This document shows, one piece after another, positions 7,949-17,421 of a stretch of DNA of 64,000 bases. A model generated the notes under the pieces. It saw nothing but the letters and a program-made list of their open reading frames with translations, was not told where the DNA came from and ran no database searches. The position numbers and the translations under genes were made by a program. The stretch covers positions 1-64,000 of the forward strand of contig JANQOX010000023.1 in the NCBI GenBank assembly GCA_028285625.1, written 5' to 3'. Within the stretch, counting starts at the first letter, position 1. Each line of letters begins with the position of its first letter. This DNA is from Myxococcota bacterium (lineage in GTDB: Bacteria > Myxococcota_A > UBA9160 > UBA6930).

Positions 7949-8527
7949 GTGAGCGCCGCGCCCGACGCCGAAGACCGCGCGCTGCTCGATCGCGTGATCG
8001 AACGCGACAGCGGTGCGTTTCGCGAGCTGTTCACGCGCTTCTATCCGCGCGTGTACGGCTTCGTGATGGCTCGCCTGCACGATCCCGCCCTGGCCGAAGA
8101 GACCGTCTCGGACGTCTTCTTCGAAGTCTGGCGGTCGGCGGGGGGCTTTCGCGGCGCCTCGCGCGTTTCCACGTGGATCTTCGGGATCGCGACCTTCAAG
8201 TCGCTGGAGGCCGACCGCAACCGCCGCCGCCTCAAGCGCTCCGCCGTGGTGCCGACGAACCTCGAAGTGCTGCACCGGGTGGCCGACGACACCGATTCCG
8301 AAGCCACGCTCGAAGCGCGCGACGAACTGCGCTGGTTTCGCGAGCTGCTGGGCACGCTGCCAGACGGACAGCGCGAGGTGCTCGAACTCGCGCTGGTCGA
8401 AGGGTTCGACACCCACGAGATCGCAGACCGACTGGGCGTGGCACCCGGAACGGTCAAGTCGCGGCTCTTCCGCGCCCGCAACGAACTGCGCGCCGCCATG
8501 CGGCGCGGAAACCTCCGGGAGGCCTGA
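7949..8527 (+). CDS. ECF-type RNA polymerase sigma factor
   Basis: 192 residues with the two core ECF domains. Sigma2 covers about residues 12-85 (AFRELFTRFYPRVYGFV, AEETVSDVFFEVWR, STWIFGIATFKSLE). Sigma4 covers about 125-185 (LPDGQREVLELALVEGF, then the helix-turn-helix HEIADRLGVAPGTVKSRLFRAR). The GTG start follows a GAAAGGA site. It lies 38 nt after the secreted-protein gene and 2 nt before a zinc-finger anti-sigma gene, the usual sigma/anti-sigma pairing. Its regulon may include this cluster; no promoter motif could be assigned. Confidence 0.94.
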   Translation: MSAAPDAEDRALLDRVIERDSGAFRELFTRFYPRVYGFVMARLHDPALAEETVSDVFFEVWRSAGGFRGASRVSTWIFGIATFKSLEADRNRRRLKRSAVVPTNLEVLHRVADDTDSEATLEARDELRWFRELLGTLPDGQREVLELALVEGFDTHEIADRLGVAPGTVKSRLFRARNELRAAMRRGNLREA

Positions 8528-8529
8528 AC

Positions 8530-9177
8530 ATGGAAACCCGAAACGACACCCGCTGCCCTCAGGAAGTCCTCGACTGGATCGCCTGGTATCCGGACGGGCT
8601 GCTGCCCGAACGGATGCGCGGCACCATCGAAGCCCACGCGGCCGAGTGCGCCCGCTGCCGGGCGGAGATCGAGATGCTCGCGACCGGCGAGGCCCAGGAG
8701 CCCGAGGTGGCGATCCCCGACCCGGATCAGGTCTTCGGACGCATCCTTTCGCGCATCGAGGACGAGGCCGCGCGGCGCCGAACGCCGGCCCCGCCCAAGG
8801 CGGCGCCGAAGCGTGCCACCCGCGGACGGACGCTGCGCCGCAGCGCGATGGCCGCGGCACTCGCCATGGTCTTCGCGGCAGGCGCCGTGGGCGCGGGCAT
8901 GGGCGCCTGGTTGAGCGCCGACACCCCCGCCTACCGCACCGCCACCGCCACGGCCGAGGCGGGCCCGCGCCTCGACGCGGTGTTCCGGGAGGACGCGCCC
9001 TTCGGGCTGCTCGAATCCGGGTTGCGCGAGATCGGCGGCAACATCGTCTCGGGCCCGAGCGCAGGGGGGCGCGTGCAGATCGCGCTTCCGGCCGCGAGCG
9101 ACCCCGAAGTCGCAGCCGCGCGACTCCGTGAGGCGCTGGGAGAATCCGCTCTGCTGGTCGAGCCGGCACTCCGATGA
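8530..9177 (+). CDS. Zinc-finger anti-sigma factor, membrane-anchored
   Basis: 215 residues. The N-terminal anti-sigma domain carries HAAECARC (His36, Cys40, Cys43), the HxxxCxxC zinc motif of ZAS-type anti-sigma factors. It has a Pro/Arg-rich linker, one membrane span at about residues 107-130 (AALAMVFAAGAVGAGMGAW) and a ~85-residue periplasmic domain with no recognised motif. It is expected to hold the adjacent ECF sigma factor inactive until an envelope signal is sensed. The gene follows the sigma gene by 2 nt. Confidence 0.9.
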   Translation: METRNDTRCPQEVLDWIAWYPDGLLPERMRGTIEAHAAECARCRAEIEMLATGEAQEPEVAIPDPDQVFGRILSRIEDEAARRRTPAPPKAAPKRATRGRTLRRSAMAAALAMVFAAGAVGAGMGAWLSADTPAYRTATATAEAGPRLDAVFREDAPFGLLESGLREIGGNIVSGPSAGGRVQIALPAASDPEVAAARLREALGESALLVEPALR

Positions 9178-9266
9178 GTCGGGGGCGAGGCCCCCGTCCC
9201 TGGCTGCCCGGCTCCACGGCCCGAACCCGGCCCGGACCGGGCCGCGAACCACCCGACCCAGGAATC

Positions 9267-10679
9267 ATGCAGCGAACGCGTACGAGGCGAGATGGAAGGC
9301 GCACCGCGCCGTGGCACGCAGGGTTGCGACGCTGCGGCGCCGCCCTTGCGTTCGCCGTGCTCGCAGGCGGCGCGGCCGCTCCCGCGGCTCGAGCGGACGA
9401 CGCGATCACCGAGACGCGGCGCGACCCGCAGACCTGCGAGCCCTTCCCGGGCGCGGGTCGGGCGGCGCCGGGGGACGGGTCGGGCCCGGGGGGCGAAGCC
9501 CTGCTGGTCCTGCCCAAGGACGCGACCGGTCGGATTCCGCTCGACTTCCAGCTGGCACCGGGAGCGAGGATCGTGAGCTCGCGCTTCAGCCCGGTCCTGT
9601 GCGCAACCGTCGCCCGCGTCGAAGGCGCCGCCGACGCGCAGCCGGGCGAGCTCTTCGACCGCATCCCGGAGTCCGCGGTGGTGGTGCCGAACTCGGGCTA
9701 CCGCACGGCCGCGCCGGACGGCGGCTCGGCAGAGACCCGCTCGGGCGAGGCGTCTGCGGTCGGTGTGCCCGTGGGTTCGCCACCCGACCGTGAAGCCAAG
9801 CCCGCATCGACCGACGAGCCCGTAGCCGACCCGTACCGGCCCCTTCAGTACGGTCTCGACCTGGCCGGCGTCGACCGCGCGCGACCGCTCACCGCAGGCC
9901 GGGGCGCCAAGGTCGCGGTGCTCGACTCCACACCCGAGGTCGACCATCCCGACCTGCCGGCGATCGATCTCGTGGCGCCCCTCGAGGGACCGGCGCTCTC
10001 ACCCGCCTCTCACGGCACACTCGTGGCCGGCATCGTTGGCGCCATCGAAGGCAACGGCCTCGGCATCGCGGGCGTGGCACCCAAGGCCGAGATGCTGGCC
10101 GTTCCGATCTGCCGCCCGGCACCCGATGGCATGGGCGACCTGTGCCCGCTGTACGACCTGGTATGGGGTCTCGACGAAGCCTGGGGAGCGCGCGCGTCGG
10201 TGGTGAACCTCGCCGTGGCGGGACCGCCCAACGGCGTGCTCGAGCGCGGCGTCGACCGCATGGCCGAGCTCGGCGTGGCCGTGGTGGCGGCCGCGGGCAA
10301 CGAGGGAACGAGCGAGCCCCGCTATCCGGCCGCCTACCCGAGCGTGATCGGCGTGGGGGCGATCGACCGCGAGGGCCAGACCTACGAGCTCGGCAACAGC
10401 GGACCCTCGGCCGAGATCATGGCACCCGGCGTCGAGATCATCTCCACGGTGCCGGGGGGGGGCTTCGCGTTCGGCGACGGCACGAGCCTGGCCACCGCAC
10501 ACGTGACCGGCACCCTGGCGCTTCTGGTCGCACGAACCGGCAACGTCGAAGCAGCCCGGGAGGCACTCTTCCGCAGCGGCTTCGAAGCGCCCGCCGCTTC
10601 GGCCCGGGCGGCGATCCTGCCCACCGTGTGCGACGCGCTGGCGGCACTCGAGCAGCCCTGCCCCGACCCCGCGCCCTAG
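9267..10679 (+). CDS. Secreted subtilisin-like serine protease (S8 family)
   Basis: 470 residues from the chosen ATG. Signal peptide LRRCGAALAFAVLAGGAAAPAARA precedes a ~170-residue N-terminal region that may include a propeptide. The S8 triad is complete: Asp220 in VAVLDST, His249 in SHGTLVAGIVGA and Ser407 in GTSLATAHVTG, with the oxyanion Asn345 in AAAGNEG. It is probably active in the periplasm or outside the cell. An ATG at 9174 overlaps the anti-sigma stop (ATGA) and would suit translational coupling, but adds 31 Arg/Pro-rich residues before the signal peptide. Possible roles are processing the cluster's secreted proteins or the anti-sigma factor; neither is shown. Confidence 0.9.
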   Translation: MQRTRTRRDGRRTAPWHAGLRRCGAALAFAVLAGGAAAPAARADDAITETRRDPQTCEPFPGAGRAAPGDGSGPGGEALLVLPKDATGRIPLDFQLAPGARIVSSRFSPVLCATVARVEGAADAQPGELFDRIPESAVVVPNSGYRTAAPDGGSAETRSGEASAVGVPVGSPPDREAKPASTDEPVADPYRPLQYGLDLAGVDRARPLTAGRGAKVAVLDSTPEVDHPDLPAIDLVAPLEGPALSPASHGTLVAGIVGAIEGNGLGIAGVAPKAEMLAVPICRPAPDGMGDLCPLYDLVWGLDEAWGARASVVNLAVAGPPNGVLERGVDRMAELGVAVVAAAGNEGTSEPRYPAAYPSVIGVGAIDREGQTYELGNSGPSAEIMAPGVEIISTVPGGGFAFGDGTSLATAHVTGTLALLVARTGNVEAAREALFRSGFEAPAASARAAILPTVCDALAALEQPCPDPAP

Positions 10680-10698
10680 GCTGGGGACGGACGCGCCC

Positions 10699-11538
10699 CT
10701 AGACCAGTGGCGTGTCCGACCGCCGCATCGCCCAGGCCAGCAGGGCCTGGTAGCGATTCGGCAGCAGGCGCTGCAAGGCCGAGATGAACCGCGCGTCGCC
10801 TCCGATCAGGACCCGGCGCCGGTTGCGGACGACGCCGTCGAGGATCACGCGAGCGGCCTCGTCGGGCGAGGTGCGGGCCACGCGGTCGAACTGTTCGGCG
10901 AGGGCGTCACGATCGACACCCGCCTCGGCCTCGCCCGTGCGCGCCTTGCGCGCGATGTTCGTGCGGATCCCACCGGGATGGACGCTCGTCGCCGACACGC
11001 AGGAGCGCGTGGCCTCGAGCTCGATGCGAAGCGCTTCGGTGAAACCCCGCACGGCGAACTTGGCCGCGTTGTAGGCGCCGTTGCCCGGTGCGGCGATCAG
11101 GCCGAACACGCTCGAGATGTTCACCACGTGGCCCTCCCCCGAGGCCTCGAGATGGGGAAGGAAGGCCTTGGTGCCGTGGACGACGCCCCAGAAGTCGATG
11201 TCCATCACCCACTCGAGCTCCTCGAGGGTCATGTTCACGATCTGGGCGCCGAGGGCGACCCCGGCGTTGTTGACGATCAGGTGCACGCGTTCGTGGTCGC
11301 GCACTACCTCGTCCGCCCAGGCGTAGACGTCCTCGCGATCGCGCACGTCGAGCTTGCGGTGGGTGAGCTTCAGGGCGCGCGGCGCGGCCTGCTCGCAGGT
11401 CTCGGCCAGGCCCTCCTCGTCCCAATCCGACAGAGCGAGCTCGCAGCCCTCGGCGGCCAGCCGCAGGGCCAGTCCACGGCCGATGCCGGAGCCCGCGCCG
11501 GTGACGGCGGCCACGCGACCTCGCAGATCCTTCAACAC
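10699..11538 (-). CDS. Short-chain dehydrogenase/reductase
   Basis: 279 residues of a classical SDR. It has the cofactor loop TGAGSGIGRG near residue 13, the acidic residue in LALSDWDEEG that favours NAD(H), the structural NNAG motif, the catalytic Ser in NISSVFG and Tyr/Lys in YNAAKFA. The C-terminal extension includes DEAARVILDGVVRNRRRVLIG, common in SDRs that act on lipid or xenobiotic alcohols. The substrate is not predictable. The GTG at 11538 was chosen as closest to the usual domain start; a TTG at 11559 would add seven residues. It converges with the subtilase gene. Confidence 0.88.
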   Translation of the reverse strand: MLKDLRGRVAAVTGAGSGIGRGLALRLAAEGCELALSDWDEEGLAETCEQAAPRALKLTHRKLDVRDREDVYAWADEVVRDHERVHLIVNNAGVALGAQIVNMTLEELEWVMDIDFWGVVHGTKAFLPHLEASGEGHVVNISSVFGLIAAPGNGAYNAAKFAVRGFTEALRIELEATRSCVSATSVHPGGIRTNIARKARTGEAEAGVDRDALAEQFDRVARTSPDEAARVILDGVVRNRRRVLIGGDARFISALQRLLPNRYQALLAWAMRRSDTPLV

Positions 11539-11668
11539 TCGGAGTCCCGCATCGCCCAAGGCTAACCCCGCCCCCCGTCCACGTCTCCCGCCGACCCGTA
11601 CGCCGTCGTCGACCCGAGGAATCCCTCGGCCCTCGCAGGCTCCGGAGGGTCCGGGCTAGCGTCGGGCG

Positions 11669-12592
11669 ATGGCCGATCCGATCGTGTTCTCGGGAAGTCC
11701 GCTCGACCGCGCCGACCCGCGCCGCCGCCAACCCGATTGGCTGCATGCGCGCCTGGCCGACGAAGAGACGCGGGTGCTGCCCGTCTGGCGCGGCAATGTG
11801 CTGGTGCGCGAGACCGACGGCGCACCGCGGTTGGCCTGGGCAACCCCGGAGGTCTGCGTCGAGGGTGGACCCGAACCGGTCTTTCTCGGCATCGCCGACG
11901 ACCGCGCGCACTTCGCAGCCGACCTCTCGCCCCTCGCCGACCCCGTCGACGAGCGCGGCTGGCAGGACGTGGCCTCGTTTCCCGAGCTGCGCGCCATCGC
12001 GGGTCAGCTCAGCCCGGGCGACGCCGCCATCGCCGCCCAGGCGCGCCACGTGGTGGACTGGCACGTGCGCCACGCGTTCTGCGCAGCGTGCGGCTCGGCG
12101 TCACGGCCCAAGGATGGCGGCTGGGCGCGCCTGTGTGCGGACGCGGCCTGTGCGGCCGAGCACTTCCCCCGAACCGACCCGGTCGTGATCATGCTGGTGG
12201 TGGACGGCGATCGCTGCCTGCTGGGCCGGGGGTCCGGGTGGCCCCACCCCTTCCACTCGGCCCTGGCCGGCTTCGTGGAGCCTGGCGAGACGCTCGAAGA
12301 AGCCGTCGCCCGCGAGGTCGAGGAGGAGGCCGGCCTGCAGATCGAGCGCGTGCGCTACCTGGCCTCGCAGCCGTGGCCGTTTCCCGCCTCGCTGATGATG
12401 GGCTGCACGGCCCAGGCTCGAACGACCGAGATCGAGATCGACCGCGACGAGCTGGACGCCGCCGACTGGTTCACCCGCGACGAGGTGCGCGCGGCGCTCG
12501 CGGGCCCCACCGAGCGCCTGGCGGTGCCCCCGCCGATGGCGATCGCGCACCACCTGATCCGTTGGTTCGCCGACGGAGGCGACGCCGAGTAG
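11669..12592 (+). CDS. nudC: NADH pyrophosphatase NudC
   Basis: 307 residues. NudC cleaves NADH to NMNH and AMP and in E. coli also removes NAD caps from RNA. Order: an N-terminal domain (residues 1-125), a zinc ribbon with CAAC and a second pair CADAAC (spacing of four rather than two), the bridging AEHFPRTDPVVIM, and a Nudix box GFVEPGETLEEAVAREVEEEAGL (near 208-230, with its REVEEEAG core). The NudC-specific SQPWPFPASLMMG follows. All key catalytic glutamates are present. It is a single gene, transcribed away from the SDR gene. Confidence 0.95.
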   Translation: MADPIVFSGSPLDRADPRRRQPDWLHARLADEETRVLPVWRGNVLVRETDGAPRLAWATPEVCVEGGPEPVFLGIADDRAHFAADLSPLADPVDERGWQDVASFPELRAIAGQLSPGDAAIAAQARHVVDWHVRHAFCAACGSASRPKDGGWARLCADAACAAEHFPRTDPVVIMLVVDGDRCLLGRGSGWPHPFHSALAGFVEPGETLEEAVAREVEEEAGLQIERVRYLASQPWPFPASLMMGCTAQARTTEIEIDRDELDAADWFTRDEVRAALAGPTERLAVPPPMAIAHHLIRWFADGGDAE

Positions 12593-12663
12593 ACCCGCGA
12601 GCCCTCCTGGCCCCTCGCGACCCCGGTCAAGCCGGACGCTCGCGCACCCGATGGGTGAACGAC

Positions 12664-13215
12664 ATGGGGGGTACCGGTTCAAGACCGCGAAGGCGGCCCA
12701 TCAGGGCTCGCGGGCCCGGGTTGCAGGTCGCTCTCGCGTGGCCCGGGTTGCAGGTCGCGCTCACGTGGCTCGTCCTGCTGGGCGCTCCTCCTGCAGTCGC
12801 GGTCCCGCTCTTCGACGGGACGCCCACGGCCCCACGCGAGATCGTCGACTTTGCGGCGCTGCCGGCCGGGCCGGCGCTGCCGTTGCTGGGCGCGGCCTCC
12901 TTCATCGCCGGGCTCGCGCCCGAGGGACTGGGCTCGCTGCCGGACCGCGTCCACGAACTGGTCTCGACCTCCCCGTCGGAGGGACCGCTGGCCGTGTACG
13001 CCGGCGCGAACCTGGCCGGTGACGTCCCGCGCGCGCTCTTCCGCGCAGAGGCCGCACCCGCAGCGTCGGGCAAGCCGCGTGGGGCTGCCCGCGCCACCGT
13101 GACCGGCCTGCTCGCCCTGGGCCTCGGCTTCGCAGCCGCCACGATCACGCGTGCGGCGCGCGCGCAGAAGCGTGCGCGGCGCCTTCGCACGCCCACGAGG
13201 CGGCTGGCGGCCTAG
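12664..13215 (+). CDS. Hypothetical membrane-associated protein
   Basis: 183 residues, unknown. A basic N-terminus runs into a hydrophobic segment (LQVALTWLVLLGAPPAVAV) that looks like a signal peptide. A ~90-residue Ala/Pro/Gly-rich middle follows, then a second hydrophobic segment (VTGLLALGLGFAAATIT) and a strongly basic tail (RAQKRARRLRTPTRR). A hydrophobic stretch followed by arginines near the C-terminus resembles C-terminal sorting signals, but no PEP or similar motif precedes it. Composition is typical of the genome, so it could be a weakly conserved gene. Confidence 0.5.
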   Translation: MGGTGSRPRRRPIRARGPGLQVALAWPGLQVALTWLVLLGAPPAVAVPLFDGTPTAPREIVDFAALPAGPALPLLGAASFIAGLAPEGLGSLPDRVHELVSTSPSEGPLAVYAGANLAGDVPRALFRAEAAPAASGKPRGAARATVTGLLALGLGFAAATITRAARAQKRARRLRTPTRRLAA

Positions 13216-13242
13216 CCTGCGGTCGCTGTGTCGCGGCCTAGC
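13207..13242. repeat. 10-bp direct repeat spanning two convergent stop codons
   Basis: GCGGCCTAGC at 13207-13216 recurs at 13233-13242 (period 26). The first copy contains the TAG of the rightward gene and the second contains the complementary CTA of the leftward gene. Confidence 0.6.
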
Positions 13243-13687
13243 GTACGCTCGGATCGGGCCCGTCATTGCGCCGCGTCAACCGGTCGGCGCCGAACGCCGC
13301 GAGGGCTCCGGCCACGGCGAGCAGGGCGACGGTGAGCACCCCGTCGAGCGCGCGCTCGATCTCGAGGTGGGGAATCGAGCCCCCGGGACGCGTGAGCAAC
13401 GCCGGAACGATCAGCAGAGCGGCCGCCCCGAAGCAGAGGAGCTGGCTCGCCGGCCCCCGCATCCGGCCCGACCCTCGGAGCAGCGCCTCGATCCCCAGAC
13501 CGATCGCGAGCACCGGGAGCAGTCCCCGCAGCAGCACGATCCCGGCGTGCAGCATCAGGCCGAGGCCCTGATCGCGCGTGGTTTCGGCGGTCCAACCCCC
13601 GGCCCAGGCGCCCACCAGCAACACCGACCCATAGGCGATCGCTACGAGCAGCAGCAGCAGGAACAGCGCGACGATCGCGCGCTTCAA
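13238..13687 (-). CDS. Small membrane protein, four predicted spans
   Basis: 149 residues from a TTG start. Hydrophobic segments: [58 protein letters not shown] and [17 protein letters not shown], with short charged loops. No motif or family is recognised. The start is inferred from a four-base overlap (TTGA) with the stop of the upstream HAF/MopE gene, which implies translational coupling and a role with that surface protein or its export. Confidence 0.65.
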   Translation of the reverse strand: MKRAIVALFLLLLLVAIAYGSVLLVGAWAGGWTAETTRDQGLGLMLHAGIVLLRGLLPVLAIGLGIEALLRGSGRMRGPASQLLCFGAAALLIVPALLTRPGGSIPHLEIERALDGVLTVALLAVAGALAAFGADRLTRRNDGPDPSVR

Positions 13688-16600
13688 GCCGGGCGGGTCG
13701 CCGCGCGTCGGCGTCGGATCGCGGCGACGAACGCCAGCGGCAGGGCCAGCTCGAAGCCCAGGCCGCAGCGGTTGCGAGGCGGCTTTTCGCGGTTCTTGGT
13801 CGCGATCCCCGAACACTGGGGATCGGGCGTGCCCCCGAACAGGCCTCCGTCCCAGTCGATCTTGCCGTCGCCGTCGTTGTCGAGTTCGTCATCGCACTGG
13901 GTGGGCTCACTGGCGGCCGGCGACGAACACCCCGGGTCGGCGGGAAAGTCGGCCACGCCGTCGCCGTCGTTGTCGAGGCGATCGTCGCAGCCGGCGGGCA
14001 ACGCGGCGACGCGTCCGATCTCGAGGCGGCCCGTGAATGCCGTGGCACCGAGCACCGTGCGAACGCCCGAAGCGATGGCCACGTGCGCCACCAGGCCCCC
14101 CGTGCACGACTCGCCGGCGCACGTGCCCGAATCGACCACGTAGACGTCGTCGGCTCCTACGGCCAGGATGCCGTCGAGGGCGACCCAGGCGGGGTCGGCG
14201 TTGACGAGCGTGATGGCGCCGGTCGCGATGTCGACCGTGTACACGCCTTCGCCCAGGGTCAGGTGCCTACCGACGGCCGCCAGGGTGTTCGCGTCGAGCA
14301 GCGCCAGTCCGCGCCATTGGTGGCTCTGGAAGCCCGGCGTGACCGCCGTGACGGTGCCCAGGGTGAGGTCCGCGGCGAAGATGCCGTCGCCGAGAATGCC
14401 GAAGCCCGTGGTGTAGGCCGTGTCGGTTCCGTCGAGGGCCAGCGTGTGCCCCGTGAAGATCTGGAGCTGCGCCGCGCCGACGGGGACGCTCAGCAGCGTG
14501 GTGGTGGTGCCGATGCCCGTCGCGTCGAAGGCCACGCGGTGGATGCCGGCGGTATCGAGCACCACCAGGTCGCCGTTCGGGTCGGAGAGCACGGGAAGCC
14601 CGTCCACCCCCGCGAGGGGGCCGCTTCTGGGCAGCTGCTCGCCGCTGCCGCCCACGATCTCGAACAGGCCGTCGGGCGTCGCTGCGATCACATGGCCCTG
14701 CACGCGGCTCGTCACGCCCTGCGGAGACACGAGGCGCGCGCCCTCCGACAGGGCCTGGGCGACACCGCTGATTTCGTCGACCACGTGGACCACGCCCGCG
14801 AGCCGATCGGTCACCAGCAGGCGGCCCACCGCCAGCTCCACCGGGGCCTCGCGAACGAACAGGGGCCCGCCGCACTGCAGATCGGCCGGGTGGTCGAGGT
14901 CCCCATCGCCGTCGTTGTCGAGCCCGTCGGCACACTCGGCGTCCTCGATCGGGTCGCTGGGCGCCGTACACATCGGGTAGGCGTCGGGATGGTCCACGAG
15001 GCCGTCCCCATCGTTGTCGACGAAGTCGCTACAGCCCGGGTGCTCGGACGGATCCTGGGGCGCCGTGCAGTCGGTGTCCCCCCCGACGAAGTCGAAGAAG
15101 CCGTCGCCGTCGTTGTCGAGCCCGTCCTCGCAGTCATGGGCCTCGGACAGGTCGCTCGCAGCCAGGCAGCCGGCGTCGGCCGTATCGGTGTCGCCGTTGG
15201 AGTCGTTGTCGATGCCGTCGTTGCAGGCGGGCGCCTCGGTTTCGGACGTGGCCGAGCGACAGCCCGGATCGTCGGGGAAGTCGAAGAGCCCATCGCCATC
15301 GTCGTCGTAACCGTTGCTGCAGTCGGCTTCTTCGGAGAGGTCCGCGGAGTCCCGGCAGCCGGGGTCCGACGTGTCCGTGAGGCCGTCGCCGTCGTTGTCG
15401 AGGCCATCGCCGCAATCGGCGGTTTCGCTGCGGTCCCCCGGGCCCAGGCACTCGGGATCGCTTCCGAAGTCGACGAGCAGGTCGCCGTCGTTGTCGATGC
15501 CGTCGTTGCAGGCGGTCGGCGACAGGAAGGCCACGAAGCCCTCGGGATCCCCGGCCGGATTCGTGGCCGCGCCGACCACCGTGAACTCGCCCGCCGGGTT
15601 CACGTTCGAGATGGCGCGTGCCTCGCGCAGCACGAAACCCCCGAGATCGAGCCCGTACTGGTCCTCGAGCAGCTCGGCGAGCGACAACATGCCCGTGGCC
15701 GCCGTCCACAGGAAGGCGGTGTCCTTGCCCGCGGCATCGCGCGTGGTGCCCACGACGATCGCGCCATCGGAGGTGGTGTCGTAGGCGCGGCCCCGTGCGG
15801 AGGCGAGCCCGGGAAGCGCTCCCAGGTTCTCGACGGTCGCGTAGCCCCCGCCCGTCCAGCGGACCGGCTCGGGCTGGTTGGTGCCGGTGGCGCTGGCGTT
15901 GGCATGACCGACGATGGTCGAGGCATCGGCCGAGATGGCGAGCGCGCCGGTCGTGAACAACGCGCCGGGGAGACCCGGCAGCGACTGCATGCCGCCGCCC
16001 GACGTCCAATAGAAGCCCGAAGGCCCGGCGCCGCTGTCGGTCTCGCCCACGACGACGGCACCGTCGAACGACGCGTCGGTGGCCACGCCGGCATCGCCCC
16101 CCCCGGACAGGTCTCCGAGGTCCTGGATTCCGCTGCCGAAGCCGGGCCAGCGGGCGGAGTTCACATGGGCGGAGCCGAGGAACGGGAACTCGAGCCCCCC
16201 GCCCACGACCGTGCTGCCATCGCCGCTGATGCCGTCACCCGTGGTGGCCGGGTCGCACAGGAAGCAACTGAACGTGCCGAGGAAGCTGAACCCCCCGCCC
16301 TGGGTCCAGCGGAAGGCGCGGCCTCCGCTGCCGTTGTTGGCGGTGCCGGCCACCGTGGCGCCGTCGGCCGAAACCGCGACCGCCTGGCTGAATGGCGTGC
16401 TGGCCCCGGGCACCCCGATCCCCACCAGACCCCCGCCGGCCGTCCACACGAAGCCCTCGGGGCTGGTCGCGTTCTCTCCCGTCCCCACGACCACGGCACC
16501 GTCGGCCGACACACCGCGTGCGATGCTGTCGTGGGCACCACCCGCGAGGTCGCCCACCCCCTGGAACGAGGGGTTGTTCTGGGCGGCCGCGGGCGGCGCA

Positions 16601-16695
16601 GCCGTGAACAGCCAGACGCCGAGCGCGAGCGCACAAGCAAGCGCGCTCCCACCCGGCGTCGGGAACGGACGGGGCTTTCGGGACCGAGGCTGCAC
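13684..16695 (-). CDS. Secreted HAF-repeat / MopE-like repeat mosaic protein
   Basis: 1003 residues. Signal peptide [22 protein letters not shown]. Residues ~45-390 carry HAF-type repeats ([46 protein letters not shown]), predicted beta-rich. Residues ~395-610 hold seven MopE-like metal-binding-motif repeats of the form CxDGxDNDGDG, about 30 residues each. A ~290-residue domain follows with propeller-like strands, then two more repeats ([22 protein letters not shown]). The tail ends in a Cys, a hydrophobic stretch ([12 protein letters not shown]) and RRRR, a layout resembling C-terminal sorting signals. Probably a calcium-binding surface or extracellular protein. The repeats make the DNA locally periodic. 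Confidence 0.85.
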   Translation of the reverse strand: MQPRSRKPRPFPTPGGSALACALALGVWLFTAAPPAAAQNNPSFQGVGDLAGGAHDSIARGVSADGAVVVGTGENATSPEGFVWTAGGGLVGIGVPGASTPFSQAVAVSADGATVAGTANNGSGGRAFRWTQGGGFSFLGTFSCFLCDPATTGDGISGDGSTVVGGGLEFPFLGSAHVNSARWPGFGSGIQDLGDLSGGGDAGVATDASFDGAVVVGETDSGAGPSGFYWTSGGGMQSLPGLPGALFTTGALAISADASTIVGHANASATGTNQPEPVRWTGGGYATVENLGALPGLASARGRAYDTTSDGAIVVGTTRDAAGKDTAFLWTAATGMLSLAELLEDQYGLDLGGFVLREARAISNVNPAGEFTVVGAATNPAGDPEGFVAFLSPTACNDGIDNDGDLLVDFGSDPECLGPGDRSETADCGDGLDNDGDGLTDTSDPGCRDSADLSEEADCSNGYDDDGDGLFDFPDDPGCRSATSETEAPACNDGIDNDSNGDTDTADAGCLAASDLSEAHDCEDGLDNDGDGFFDFVGGDTDCTAPQDPSEHPGCSDFVDNDGDGLVDHPDAYPMCTAPSDPIEDAECADGLDNDGDGDLDHPADLQCGGPLFVREAPVELAVGRLLVTDRLAGVVHVVDEISGVAQALSEGARLVSPQGVTSRVQGHVIAATPDGLFEIVGGSGEQLPRSGPLAGVDGLPVLSDPNGDLVVLDTAGIHRVAFDATGIGTTTTLLSVPVGAAQLQIFTGHTLALDGTDTAYTTGFGILGDGIFAADLTLGTVTAVTPGFQSHQWRGLALLDANTLAAVGRHLTLGEGVYTVDIATGAITLVNADPAWVALDGILAVGADDVYVVDSGTCAGESCTGGLVAHVAIASGVRTVLGATAFTGRLEIGRVAALPAGCDDRLDNDGDGVADFPADPGCSSPAASEPTQCDDELDNDGDGKIDWDGGLFGGTPDPQCSGIATKNREKPPRNRCGLGFELALPLAFVAAIRRRRAATRPA

Positions 16696-16701
16696 GAACG
16701 C

Positions 16702-17421
16702 CTACGGGCCGGCCAGGAAGGCCTCACACTCGTCGAGGAGTGCGTTCGAGGGCAACGTGTCGGCCGAGCTCAGCGTGAGCGTGGCCGTCACGGTGGCGGG
16801 ACCGATGATCGGCGTGTCGGCCGGAAGCGTGGTCTCGATGTCCTGGGTCAGGCTCAGACCGCCCGCGCCGCCCGCGATCAGGCCGAGCAGGTCGCCGATC
16901 GACAGCGGGGTGATCGCGTCGATCGAGGCGCCGAACGGAAGCCCACCGCCACCGAGCGCGCCGCCCAGGAAGGGATCGGTGATGAGAATCAGCGTGTTCA
17001 GGTCGAGCATGAACTGGGCCACGCCGAGCAGCGGGTTCAGCAGGGCCTGGCCGCCGCCCGGAAGCGACTCGTCGAGCGTGACGCAGATCGTGCCGGTCGG
17101 GAGCCCGCCGGCGATCAGGAACTCGGTGCCTGCGATGGCGATGTTGTCGACGTCGATGTTCGCCGGAAGCGCCTGGCCCACGAAGATGCCCAGCAGCTCG
17201 AAGAAGCCGAGATTCGCGGTGATGGTGGTCTCGACCCCGCCCGAGAGCGAGGTGGTCTCCATGTCGAACGGCGGCGGGAAGATGGGCAGCGAGAGCGTGA
17301 TCTCGCTCGGCTCCTCCACCGCGAGCACCTGCGGAAGCACGATGTTGCCGCAGGCAAGGGAGGGCAGGACGAACACGGCCAGCAGGGCCACCAGGTTCAG
17401 TCGGACGAGGCGCTTGGACAT
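16702..17421 (-). CDS. Secreted protein of unknown function
   Basis: 239 residues. A signal peptide (LNLVALLAVFVLPSLACG) may end in a Cys; the residues before it are not a canonical lipobox. The mature part is hydrophobic-rich with repeated Gly/Leu stretches (LLNPLLGVAQFMLDLNTLILI, GLIAGGAGGLSL) and beta-prone Thr/Ile segments. There are only two cysteines after the signal and no catalytic motif. GAGGAG precedes the ATG. It sits 6 nt upstream of the HAF/MopE gene on the same strand, so the two are very likely one operon. Confidence 0.7.
   Translation of the reverse strand: MSKRLVRLNLVALLAVFVLPSLACGNIVLPQVLAVEEPSEITLSLPIFPPPFDMETTSLSGGVETTITANLGFFELLGIFVGQALPANIDVDNIAIAGTEFLIAGGLPTGTICVTLDESLPGGGQALLNPLLGVAQFMLDLNTLILITDPFLGGALGGGGLPFGASIDAITPLSIGDLLGLIAGGAGGLSLTQDIETTLPADTPIIGPATVTATLTLSSADTLPSNALLDECEAFLAGP

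Noticed and set aside
13860-15500. Regularly spaced GCCGTCGTTGTCGAG-type repeats that resemble a CRISPR array
   Set aside because: The period matches codons for CxDGxDNDGDG protein repeats, the units vary, and no cas genes are present.
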